In this document: one piece after another, positions 55,263-64,000 of the stretch
How positions within the stretch are numbered: the first letter of the stretch is position 1
How the letters are laid out: every line of letters starts with the position of its first letter
Assembly: GCA_030427835.1 (NCBI GenBank)
Contig: JAUICN010000002.1
Location: 62,001 to 126,000 of the forward strand
Reading direction: 5' to 3'
DNA: 64,000 nucleotides
DNA from: Polyangia bacterium
Lineage (GTDB): Bacteria; Myxococcota_A; Polyangia; Polyangiales; JAUICN01
Translations under genes and position numbers: made by a program
Notes under the pieces: model-generated
Databases searched by the model: none
Told to the model about the DNA's origin: nothing
Seen by the model: the letters and a program-made list of their open reading frames with translations, nothing else

Positions 55263-58200
55263 TTACTCCTTTTTCTCGTCTGTCATGTACCCAAGGTTTT
55301 TCAAACGGGTGGCGGCCGCTTCGTCTAGCTCCACGGAGGTGCTTGCCACGGCCCCTGTACGGGCCCGTTCGGACTGTTCGACTAGGGATTGGGTGGCGAA
55401 TTGCACCTGGGCCGGCTCCGTGGCTGCTAAGTTGTTGGTTTCTCCAGGATCCAAATCCACGTGGAAGTACTCCACATTGGGGAGGCCGCGCGGGTTGCCG
55501 GGGTTTGCGGTGATGAGCTTGGATTCCCGGGTGCCCTTTCGTTGCCGGATGGCTTCAAGCACGTTGCCCTCGTGGCTTTCTTCGGCGTAGAGGGTATCTG
55601 TTCCCTGGAATAGTTGACCCCCTTGGACCCCCTTGGGCACGGGTATCCCGAGTTCGGATAGTAGGGTCGGCATGATGTCTACGCTCTGGACCCAGTGGCG
55701 TACGGTGGTACCTCCCCGTCGCGCTTGAGGTAGCTTCACGATCAGTGGGACCCGGATTTGTTCGTCGTACAGAGTGGTCCCGTGCCAGAAACCGCCGTGT
55801 TCATTGAACTCTTCTCCATGATCGGAGGTCACAATGATCCAGGCGTCGTCGTAGAGGCCTCTTTGTTTGAGCTCTCCAATGAGTTGTCCAAACTGGGTAT
55901 CCCAGTAGGTGATTTCGCCGTTGTAGAGAGCACGTAGGGTTTCGGCTTCGGATGGATCGGGGTGTTGATGGGCCGCCCGGGAGTAGCCGCTTCCGTCGTA
56001 GGGGTGTGGGAAATAGGGATCGTGGGGATCCATGTACCCGGCGAACAGGAATAGATTGTTGCAACGTGCTGGGCCACCTGGGTTGTTCATGCGGTGTTGG
56101 TCGATTTCCGAGAGGATCTCCTGGTTGACGATTTTCGCGTCCTGGTAGGCGGTGCCGGGTTCCACCTTGCCTGAAACCGCACGTATTTTTTCAATGCGTT
56201 GCCTGACAAACTGAAGCCATAGGAGCTTTGAGGCACCATCGTCTGCACCGAGCACGTACTTGGGAGATAGGTAACGGTAGTGTTGGAACCCCTGTTGGAA
56301 GTTGAAGTAGGGTGCCACATTGTAGTTGGTGACGATGCCCGACGTGATGTAACCCGCCTCTTGCATGGATTCTGCTACGGTGGTGACGTCGTCGGGCAGG
56401 CTATGGCTTTTGGCCATGACCCCGTGGCTTGATGCAAACCTGCCAGTGAGAATGGATGCGAAGCTCGGTCGGGTCCAACTTGCGTTGGCGAAAGCCTGGT
56501 CAAAACGCACGGCATCCTCCGCTAGGGCGTCAAGGTGGGGTGTGTTTCCCTGGTCGTGTCCATATGCGGGCAGGTGGTCTGCGCGAAGGGTATCCACGAC
56601 GAATAGAAATACGGGGGGCTTGTCTGCGCAGTTGGAAGTGTGGGTTGTATTTGCAGATCCTTTGGGGTCCGTTCCAAACTGTGCCAGGGCCCAAAGGGGG
56701 ATTGCGAGGCTGAGCCAGACGATGGTACCTCCCCAGGGCAAGCCTGCTTTCGGCGTTGTGACCCAAGCACCAAACTTGCGCTGGCTTGACCATTCGATGA
56801 GCTTGCTGAACGCAAAGGCGACACCGGCTACAACCACTGCGGTGGTGCCAAGCACTGCGAGACCCTTGACGCTCTTCCAAACGAGTTCTTCGTGGAACAC
56901 ATCTCTGCGAAGCCTGAAGGCGGTGAGCGCCAACCCAAAAAAACCAGCGCTCAGGCCTGCCCAACGGGCGAGCGCCCTATGGACCGCAATGCCGGTGCGC
57001 CTTTTTTGGCGCCCCCACCATGCGAGTACAAACCCACCCGCGGCACCCATTTCAGCTCCCAGTACGCCGTAGCCAAGTACTCCGTACAACCATACTTTGG
57101 TCCCCGTATCTCCAGCACTTGCCCATTGCACGGCAAGCGCTTCCCCCAGGCCGACCAGTGAGCCGCCAATCAGCCCACCTTGCAGCCCGATCCAAAGTCC
57201 TTTCCAGGGGCGTGGCCACTTGCTGGGGTCTTCTTCTTTTGCTTCGAACTGTTTTTCGGATTCTCGATCGGCATCTTCCACCTCGATGTTTGGATCGTAG
57301 TTGCCTTTTCGGATCATAAAGAGAATACCGCCCACGCTGGACACCAGCATTTCTGCAGCAAACCCCACCACGGGGATCAGAAATGCCACTGTGGTAGGCA
57401 CGCCAATCTTGGTATAGAGCGCAACCGCCGCGGCTTCCCGCAGACCGATTCCGTTGATGGAGGCGGGCAGCAGGGTGGCCAGGATCTGAATCGACGAACC
57501 GAAGAAGACCGTTCCTACGCTAAGCTCCACGCCAAGGGCCCGGGCGGCACAGACGTAGATAAGATTGTTGAAGGCGTGTGTTCCCATACCGAGCGCGGCG
57601 GCCTGGATAAGAAGTTTTGACTTTCCATGGTAGGCGCAGACGGCGTCCACCATGCTGGCGACTTTCTGTTGAAAGGCTCCCGGAAGAAATCGACAAAGTG
57701 TCTGAAAGAGTGTTGGTTTGGAAATGAGGCCAATTCCTGCGGCGATGACGACAAGGAAAAAGCCGTTGACGAGCAGTACTCCCTGGGTGCCAAGAAACTG
57801 GGCGCCGAATACGCTTCCTGCCATGACCACCGCACCAAAGGCAAGTTGGCCGAGAATGATCTCAACGCCGATGGTTGCGGTGGCCCGTGCAGTTTTTCCC
57901 GTGTGCTTTGCGATGTCGTAGATACGCCAACCGCCAAACCCAGTGAACCCACCGGGTGTGAACGCTCCCCAGAATCGAGCGATGAGAATGGAGCCTGTGA
58001 GGAACCGCCAGGGTGCTCGAATGCCCTGACCCACGAGTAGCCGCTGCCACCGAACGGTGGAGAAGGCAACGGCGATGAGTTGCATTGCGATGGCCGCCAC
58101 AAACCAACCCCAGGAAATTTCCGCGATACGATCCCCAAGGTCCTCTGCACCCTCCCGGTGAAGAATTTTGCGGAGGATGACGGTCAGCATGCCCACCGAA

Positions 58201-58322
58201 AAAAGGACTTTGATCCCCAGCAGAAGGGGGTTCTTCTTCTTTTTCGCCTGTTCTGCCTCTGGAGTGACCTGGCCGTTGGACGTCTTGGTGGTGCTTTCGA
58301 CGTTTGCCTTTTGCTCGGACAT
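55263..58322 (-). CDS. Lysylphosphatidylglycerol-synthase-TM-like (UPF0104 flippase-like) membrane domain fused to a sulfatase
   Basis: N-terminal polytopic IKVLFSVGMLTVILRKILHREG...VAFSTVRWQRLL; C-terminal FLFVVDTLRADHLPAYGHDQGNTPHLDALAEDAVRFDQAFANASWTRPSFASILTG. Confidence 0.87.
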   Translation of the reverse strand: MSEQKANVESTTKTSNGQVTPEAEQAKKKKNPLLLGIKVLFSVGMLTVILRKILHREGAEDLGDRIAEISWGWFVAAIAMQLIAVAFSTVRWQRLLVGQGIRAPWRFLTGSILIARFWGAFTPGGFTGFGGWRIYDIAKHTGKTARATATIGVEIILGQLAFGAVVMAGSVFGAQFLGTQGVLLVNGFFLVVIAAGIGLISKPTLFQTLCRFLPGAFQQKVASMVDAVCAYHGKSKLLIQAAALGMGTHAFNNLIYVCAARALGVELSVGTVFFGSSIQILATLLPASINGIGLREAAAVALYTKIGVPTTVAFLIPVVGFAAEMLVSSVGGILFMIRKGNYDPNIEVEDADRESEKQFEAKEEDPSKWPRPWKGLWIGLQGGLIGGSLVGLGEALAVQWASAGDTGTKVWLYGVLGYGVLGAEMGAAGGFVLAWWGRQKRRTGIAVHRALARWAGLSAGFFGLALTAFRLRRDVFHEELVWKSVKGLAVLGTTAVVVAGVAFAFSKLIEWSSQRKFGAWVTTPKAGLPWGGTIVWLSLAIPLWALAQFGTDPKGSANTTHTSNCADKPPVFLFVVDTLRADHLPAYGHDQGNTPHLDALAEDAVRFDQAFANASWTRPSFASILTGRFASSHGVMAKSHSLPDDVTTVAESMQEAGYITSGIVTNYNVAPYFNFQQGFQHYRYLSPKYVLGADDGASKLLWLQFVRQRIEKIRAVSGKVEPGTAYQDAKIVNQEILSEIDQHRMNNPGGPARCNNLFLFAGYMDPHDPYFPHPYDGSGYSRAAHQHPDPSEAETLRALYNGEITYWDTQFGQLIGELKQRGLYDDAWIIVTSDHGEEFNEHGGFWHGTTLYDEQIRVPLIVKLPQARRGGTTVRHWVQSVDIMPTLLSELGIPVPKGVQGGQLFQGTDTLYAEESHEGNVLEAIRQRKGTRESKLITANPGNPRGLPNVEYFHVDLDPGETNNLAATEPAQVQFATQSLVEQSERARTGAVASTSVELDEAAATRLKNLGYMTDEKKE

Positions 58323-58352
58323 GCAGGTGGGTAGCGTGGCCCCGATCCTCGG

Positions 58353-61300
58353 TCAAGGAAGGATCATTTGCACGAACTGTTCGGGTTTTTGTACGTGACG
58401 TTCAATCAGGTGGGCCGCCATCTCGTCGCATAGGTCTGCCCCCTGTTGGTTGTTCAGTAGAGCTCCGTACCGATAGCGGGTGGCTTCGGCGTAGTGACGC
58501 ATGTTGAGGGCGTCAAAACCCGCGGCTGCTCGTTGGTAGGACTTCATGGCTTTTTGGGGGTCACCAAGGGTCCGCGCGAGGGTGGCCTCGATCACATGGC
58601 TAAACGCCAGGGCTACAGGGCTACCGTCCCGGTGCAGACGGCTGAGGCTGCTGTACACCCATTGTAGGGGTGCCTTCTCGGGGCCGAGATGTAGGGCGGT
58701 TAGGGCGCGTTGGGCAGTGATTAAGTTTCGATTGAGTCGGATTCGCATGATGTGGGAGTGCACGATGTTGTCCCACCAGGATTCAAAACGGTCTGCTGCT
58801 TTCTGATGATTTCCCTGGTAGTGGTCGACCATGCCAAGGGCGATGAGAAGTGGGTAACTTCGTTTTTCAAGATCGTTTTTGGAACTGCTTTCCTCAAGTA
58901 GGGTGAGGTAGGCCTTGGCCTGATCGGGATCGTTGCGAACTAGCCATGCGCTTGCGGCGAATCCGGTGGTGGCGCACCCACAGGCGTAGAGATCGTTGAT
59001 GCGTCGCGCTTCTTCCGCGAGTTTGGGGACCGTTTGTTCGAGCTGCTTCAAATCTCCATTGAGATGCAATGAGGTGAGTCGGAAAGCTTCCACCGTGGCG
59101 ATTTCCCAGGCGACGTTGGTGCATTGGTTTCTCAGAATATCGAGCGCTTCTTCTGCCTGGTCGATGGTGTCGGTCCAGTGGCCATCCAAATAGGCACACA
59201 TGGCCCGGGCACTTTTTACCAATGCGGTGGCGTGGGGGTGTCGTATTTCTTCCGCCAGCTGGGTTGCCAAAGGTACCAACCGTTGGGCTCGCTTGGTACC
59301 GAATGCACCCGCGACATGCGGGATATGAAGGCCCAAAGCACGTGTAATACGGTAGGGCTCCCCCGCTCGTAGTGCCAGGCGCAGGTGGAGCGCCTCGAAA
59401 CTAGAACTTCGAACGGTGTCGTTTATTCCGAGCCCCACTGCCGCGGACCAGCACGCGTCCACCTTCGCTAACAACCGAGACTGTTCTTCTTGTGACCTTT
59501 TCGGTGTTCTCCTTTTCTTTGAGGTGAAGGTGAGAACTGCGTTGTGGTAGACCGTGGATCGCCACGCGGCCTTGGGTGTCTTGGGGAAGGGTACCTTGAG
59601 TTCACTCAACACGGATTCCAACAGACTGCGGCCCTTTGTCAGGTGGCCGCAACGCATGAAGTGCTCAGCCGCCTTTCGAACGAGTTCGAGGTTCTGCTGG
59701 TTGTCCGAGGCTTGTAGGTATGCCTTGGCTGCGAGTTCGCTCTTTCCTGCGTGTGCCCAGGCATCTGCAGACTGTGCAAGAATTTCGTTGCGTTCCTGAT
59801 CAGAAACTGCGGTCGTCACTGCACTTTCGAACAGGTACGCAGCCTTTTCAAAGGCGAGTGTGTGCATGGCCTGTTCCGCTGCCCGTAGGAGGTGGGGGTG
59901 TGCAAGTTGGGATTGACCGGCGTGGCTCCAATGGAATGCGATGGACTCGGGATCCTCCACATTGGACTTGAGCATGGCCTCTGCAATTTTTTTGTGGAGT
60001 GCGATGGCTTCGTCCGTTGTGAGGTTTTCGGTGACGACCGATCGAATGCGGTCGTGGTAGGCCTCTAGGGCCGTGTCGAGTTGTTCTCGATGCTTCTGTT
60101 TGCGAGTACGCAATAGGTGCCGGGCCCGAAGTTCCACAAGTGCTTTGTGGGCGTCTTCTCCAAGGTTTGCGGCACGAAATGCCACCTTGGTAGGTAGCGG
60201 GCGGGCAGCCAGTGCGATGACCTGTAATAGGCGGAGTACGGGAGGGTCCAGGTAGGCCACGCGACTGTGCAGGGCCTGACGCAGATCCAGGGGGGAGGTT
60301 GTGGTGTGTGCGTCAGAGGAGGAGCTTTGGGGTGTTGGGGACCGGGGAGTTCGAAGCTTTGCGGTACGCTCGTTGTTGTTTTGCTCTTCTGCGCATCGGG
60401 CCAACTCTTCAATGAACCAGGGGTTGCCGTCGGCTTCTTCGGCGATGGCAGTGGACCAACTTGGATCCTGAATCTGTTGGCGCCTGAGTAGGGCTTGGGC
60501 AAGCTCGAAGGATTGGCTGTGATCCAGCTTGTTGAGTGGCTGGATGATCAACTGGGCGTCCATCTTTTTAAGGGTTTCGATCACGCCGTTTTCGTCGGCG
60601 TCTTCGGAGCGTAGGGCCCCTATGAACATGAGTGACGGCGCATTCTGTGGCGTTAGAAGTTCTCGTATGAGAAGGGCACTGTCCGCGTCGCTCCACTGGA
60701 GATCATCCACAAAAAGTACTAACGGTTTTCGGTCGGCGATGCGGGCAAGCAGCTCCCTCAGTGCATCAAACGCCCGCCGTTGGAGTTGCCGAGGGTTGGT
60801 GACGTGACGCACCACGTTGGGCGCGTGTTGGACGGGTTTGCACCTTAGGATCTGGGGAAAAATTTGGGTGATGGCATGTACATCCCTGGGTAGAAGGGCA
60901 GCCACTTCGGCTTCCTGCAGCCGGCGGAGGTAGCGTGTGAGCGCGTCCATGAGGCTATCGAAAGCTTTGTAACGAATAGATTCCTGCTCGTAGCAACGCC
61001 CGGCGAGCACGACGGCATTGTGTTCCTTGCGTGCGTGCAATAGAAAATGGCGCGCTAGGGTGGATTTTCCGTAGCCAGAAGTTCCAGTGATGAAGGTGAT
61101 TTGGGGGGTTTGCCTACGTGATTGCTGAAGCTGTTCTTCCAGTGCGGCCATCTCCCGGTTGCGCCCGATGAGCCCCCCCCAGTTGCGTTTGGGCTCGGGT
61201 GGTATGGTGGTGGCGTCTTCGCCCAGGGAGAGCCCACGGAGAATATCCTGTCCGACGGGGCGATCCTCGGGGTTTCGCCGCAACATCTGCATGGCTAGGA

Positions 61301-62123
61301 TTGCGAGGTCTTCTGGGATGTTTCTTGCGAGTCGGGCGGGTGGGGCAGGGTCCCGCTGTTGTTTGGCGATGAGCAGTTGGCTTGGGCCACCCCCGAAGGG
61401 CAAGTGCCCCGTGAGAGCTTCGTAGAGCATCACGCCCACCGCGTACCAGTCCGAGGCGGGGCTGGTGGCTTGTCCCGCGGCCTGTTCCGGTGACATGTAG
61501 GCGGGTGTGCCCATGACCCGGTTGTCCATGGTCTGATTGGCGATCTCCACACCCTCTTCCCGCACGAGGCCAAAGTCCACCACGGTGACGTGGCCGTTCT
61601 TGTCCACGAGCACGTTGGAGGGTTTGATGTCCCGGTGGAGTTTTCCCTGTTCGTGGAGGGAATGGATAGCGGCGGAAAGCTGGCTTAAGCAGTTTCGCAA
61701 CTGATTGAGGTCCACGATTTCGGTCACGTCCATGGGTGAGAACGTGCTGACCGGGGGCAGCTCGGATTGGGTGGATTCGTCTAGCGAAGGTGGCACCTCC
61801 ACCGTGTCTAGGCTTCGTGATCCTGTACCCTGCCGTACATGGGCAAGGAAATCCTGCCCGTGTACCAGTTCCATGGTGAAGAACCATTGGGCGCCTTCGC
61901 CGTGCAGTTCATAGAGGGTGACCAGGTTTGGGTGCGTGACGTCCGTGAGGGCACGAAACTCTTTTTTGAAACGATAGACGCCGGCTGCGTCCACCCGTCG
62001 CAATAGTTTGAGGGCCACCGGGGAGCCCCGCTGGGTATCCAGAGCCTCGTACACGACACCCATGCCTCCGGCGCCTAGTCTGCGCTGGATTTGGTAGCGG
62101 TCGGTGCCCTGGAATTCTTGCAT
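58353..62123 (-). CDS. Ser/Thr protein kinase with AAA ATPase and TPR-like region (PknK-like)
   Basis: LGAGGMGVVYEALD, HRDIKPSNVLV, DFGLVRE, GTPAYMSPEQ; Walker A GTSGYGKSTLARHFL; LVLFVDDLQWSD; C-terminal helical repeats. Confidence 0.9.
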   Translation of the reverse strand: MQEFQGTDRYQIQRRLGAGGMGVVYEALDTQRGSPVALKLLRRVDAAGVYRFKKEFRALTDVTHPNLVTLYELHGEGAQWFFTMELVHGQDFLAHVRQGTGSRSLDTVEVPPSLDESTQSELPPVSTFSPMDVTEIVDLNQLRNCLSQLSAAIHSLHEQGKLHRDIKPSNVLVDKNGHVTVVDFGLVREEGVEIANQTMDNRVMGTPAYMSPEQAAGQATSPASDWYAVGVMLYEALTGHLPFGGGPSQLLIAKQQRDPAPPARLARNIPEDLAILAMQMLRRNPEDRPVGQDILRGLSLGEDATTIPPEPKRNWGGLIGRNREMAALEEQLQQSRRQTPQITFITGTSGYGKSTLARHFLLHARKEHNAVVLAGRCYEQESIRYKAFDSLMDALTRYLRRLQEAEVAALLPRDVHAITQIFPQILRCKPVQHAPNVVRHVTNPRQLQRRAFDALRELLARIADRKPLVLFVDDLQWSDADSALLIRELLTPQNAPSLMFIGALRSEDADENGVIETLKKMDAQLIIQPLNKLDHSQSFELAQALLRRQQIQDPSWSTAIAEEADGNPWFIEELARCAEEQNNNERTAKLRTPRSPTPQSSSSDAHTTTSPLDLRQALHSRVAYLDPPVLRLLQVIALAARPLPTKVAFRAANLGEDAHKALVELRARHLLRTRKQKHREQLDTALEAYHDRIRSVVTENLTTDEAIALHKKIAEAMLKSNVEDPESIAFHWSHAGQSQLAHPHLLRAAEQAMHTLAFEKAAYLFESAVTTAVSDQERNEILAQSADAWAHAGKSELAAKAYLQASDNQQNLELVRKAAEHFMRCGHLTKGRSLLESVLSELKVPFPKTPKAAWRSTVYHNAVLTFTSKKRRTPKRSQEEQSRLLAKVDACWSAAVGLGINDTVRSSSFEALHLRLALRAGEPYRITRALGLHIPHVAGAFGTKRAQRLVPLATQLAEEIRHPHATALVKSARAMCAYLDGHWTDTIDQAEEALDILRNQCTNVAWEIATVEAFRLTSLHLNGDLKQLEQTVPKLAEEARRINDLYACGCATTGFAASAWLVRNDPDQAKAYLTLLEESSSKNDLEKRSYPLLIALGMVDHYQGNHQKAADRFESWWDNIVHSHIMRIRLNRNLITAQRALTALHLGPEKAPLQWVYSSLSRLHRDGSPVALAFSHVIEATLARTLGDPQKAMKSYQRAAAGFDALNMRHYAEATRYRYGALLNNQQGADLCDEMAAHLIERHVQKPEQFVQMILP

Positions 62124-62135
62124 GGAGGAGTATTA

Positions 62136-63095
62136 CTACTCCACCCTCTCGGTACATCGGAAGGTGAATGTGTATCGACCTGCGGCGTGTTGTTGCACGT
62201 GGTTGCAGGTATTGGGGCAGAGTTTGATTGTTGTGGGTGTGGTGGAACGGTCGTAGTACCACCCGTCACTGGTGGAGCAGCCTGAACTTTGGCTCACGTT
62301 GGGAGCGGTAAGGGTTTGCCCGTTGCTTTGGGTGAAGGAGAAGGCGCCTGTGCTTTCCTCAAGGACCTTGCGAGCGGGAGCACTGGGTACGTCCACTGTG
62401 CAGGGCAGGGGGTCGATTGGGGCCAGTGCACGCTGCACGGCTTGAACTGTGGGGCTCCAGTCGTTGAGACATACGGAGGTTGCGGACCCTCCCGTCTTGC
62501 TTGCCAATGCGTAGTGCTCCTGACCGGGGCCGGTTGCGTTGGGGCAAGTAGGTTCCGGTGAGGCGATGGCGTTGTAGGTGAAGTCACCCAGGTTATCCCC
62601 CATGTCGTCCATGAAGTTGTCTGCAGAGTATGTGTTTCCCCCGTTTGTGAAGGACAGCAGGTGGGAGGTCGCGTCCGGGTAGATGAAGTCCTTGTACCGG
62701 TCCCAGGTGTGCCCGATGTAGAACAGTAGCCTGTGGGCGCCGATGGTCTGGTTGACCTGTAGGTACCGGCTGCCGTCGTTGCCCAGGGGGGCTGCGATAT
62801 CGGGGGTGGGTGGTGCGTAGCCGATGACCACGAGTTTGCCATTGGCCCGGTCAATGAATGGCACGAGGTCGTCCACGGCAGATTGGATTTGGTCTTCGTA
62901 GCGGCGGAGGAAGTTCCCATTGCTATCGATGGTGATGATGACGTTTACTGGAGTGAAGGTGGCTTCTTCGGTGATGGTGGCGCAAACGGGCCCAGGGGTG
63001 GTGACCGCCTGGCCGTTGTCCACGTCGGGGGGAGGGCCACCATCGGTGGTGCAGGCGGTTGCGGCGATGGCAATGAGGGAAAAAAGCGGCTTCAT
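62136..63095 (-). CDS. VWA-like lipoprotein (Myxococcota-style) with degenerate MIDAS
   Basis: Start MKPLFS at 63095; lipobox FSLIAIAATAC; FTPVNVIITIDSNGNFLRRYEDQIQSAVDDL; C-terminal GWYYDRSTTPTTIKLCPNTCNHVQ. Confidence 0.6.
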   Translation of the reverse strand: MKPLFSLIAIAATACTTDGGPPPDVDNGQAVTTPGPVCATITEEATFTPVNVIITIDSNGNFLRRYEDQIQSAVDDLVPFIDRANGKLVVIGYAPPTPDIAAPLGNDGSRYLQVNQTIGAHRLLFYIGHTWDRYKDFIYPDATSHLLSFTNGGNTYSADNFMDDMGDNLGDFTYNAIASPEPTCPNATGPGQEHYALASKTGGSATSVCLNDWSPTVQAVQRALAPIDPLPCTVDVPSAPARKVLEESTGAFSFTQSNGQTLTAPNVSQSSGCSTSDGWYYDRSTTPTTIKLCPNTCNHVQQHAAGRYTFTFRCTERVE

Positions 63096-63256
63096 GGGAA
63101 AAAACGACAATTGCCGGGGTTGGGCCCGTAGCTACGACGTTGTAGTGGGGAAGCAAAGCCGGTGCCAGGCAGGAACCCCAGGAGATTTGGGGCATCGGGG
63201 TGGGAAGTGGGGTAGTCGGGCCCCAGAAGGGCTTCCGTGTTAGGGTCCGGCGCCCC

Positions 63257-64000
63257 ATGAGTACCCCCCCTTCCGACATTCGAAATATCGCGATTATTGC
63301 CCACGTTGATCACGGCAAAACCACCCTTGTGGATGCCATGCTTCGCCAGACTGGGGTCTTTCGATCCAATGAGGCGGTGGTGGACCGTGTGATGGACTCC
63401 AATGACCTGGAACGGGAACGGGGGATCACCATTTTGGCGAAGCACGCGTCCATCGATTTTGAGGGCGTGCGCATCAATATCATCGATACGCCCGGTCACG
63501 CCGATTTTGGTGGTGAGGTGGAACGTACGCTGATGATGGCCGACGGCGCGCTGTTGTTGGTGGACGCGGCGGAAGGGCCCCTGCCCCAGACTCGATTTGT
63601 GGTGCAGAAAGCCCTTGAGCTGGGTTTGCGGGTTGTGGTGGTGATCAACAAGGTGGATCGCCAGGACGCACGTGCGGACGAAGTCTTGAACGAGGTGTTT
63701 GACCTTTTTTGCGATTTGGGTGCCACCGATGAACAGGCGAACTTTCCTACGCTCTACGCCATCGCCAAGGATGGAATTGCACGGCATGTATTGGATGGGC
63801 CTGACGAGGGATTGAAGCCCCTGTTGGATACGATCTTGAAAGAGGTGCCTGCGCCGACGAATGACTCGTCGGGGGCCTTTCGTATGCGTGTGCACAACGT
63901 GATCCACGATGAGTACGTGGGCCGCCTTGCGGTGGGCCGTGTGGAACGGGGTGTGGCGAAACCTGCGGTGCAGGTGGTGCGCCTGGGTGAAGACGACAAT
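63257..64000 (+). CDS. typA: GTP-binding protein TypA/BipA, 5' part, truncated by the window edge
   Basis: Translated from raw sequence: [66 protein letters not shown]...[44 protein letters not shown]; absent from the ORF track. Confidence 0.96.
   Translation, partial: MSTPPSDIRNIAIIAHVDHGKTTLVDAMLRQTGVFRSNEAVVDRVMDSNDLERERGITILAKHASIDFEGVRINIIDTPGHADFGGEVERTLMMADGALLLVDAAEGPLPQTRFVVQKALELGLRVVVVINKVDRQDARADEVLNEVFDLFCDLGATDEQANFPTLYAIAKDGIARHVLDGPDEGLKPLLDTILKEVPAPTNDSSGAFRMRVHNVIHDEYVGRLAVGRVERGVAKPAVQVVRLGEDDN

Noticed and set aside
55004-55513. 169-aa plus ORF overlapping hemB start and sulfatase 3' end
   Set aside because: Spans two well-supported minus-strand genes; no start context
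61173-61180. C8 run in the PknK-like kinase gene as a phase-variation tract
   Set aside because: Only 8 bp in an intracellular protein; similar short runs occur by chance in GC-rich DNA

Overview
64-kb, GC-rich, gene-dense bacterial chromosomal window. Gene content suggests a Myxococcota/Bradymonadota-like deltaproteobacterial lineage, but this is inference from protein style (many lipoproteins, FG-GAP repeats, Ser/Thr kinases) with no search behind it. Recognisable core genes: trkA/trkH K+ uptake, tRNA-Gly(GCC), leuS, msrA, a Rieske + GltB-type glutamate synthase, an AstD-like aldehyde dehydrogenase, a YggX-like protein, a betaine/choline/ergothioneine-type ABC transporter, hemB, and the 5' part of typA/bipA. 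The typA gene runs off the right edge and is missing from the ORF track. The accessory content is mostly exported lipoproteins: two FG-GAP/VCBS proteins ending in GDASW, two Cys-rich FG-GAP proteins, one beta-sandwich-like protein, a VWA-like lipoprotein and an HExxH lipoprotein. Several carry Asp/Ser/Gly/Thr-rich stalks just after the lipobox. No CRISPR array, rRNA, prophage or intact transposase was seen. Best leads: (i) a G11 homopolymer inside the stalk of a surface lipoprotein (candidate phase-variable switch), with perfect in-frame minisatellites in sibling stalks; (ii) a 164-bp MITE-like element with terminal inverted repeats and CTAG/TA target signature between two convergent genes; (iii) unusual fusions: Ser/Thr kinase-TM-PhnD-like binding domain, AstD-like ALDH-GNAT, LPG-flippase-like-sulfatase, Rieske-GltB; (iv) a lipoprotein gene remnant between two FG-GAP lipoprotein genes. 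All homology calls are by eye.
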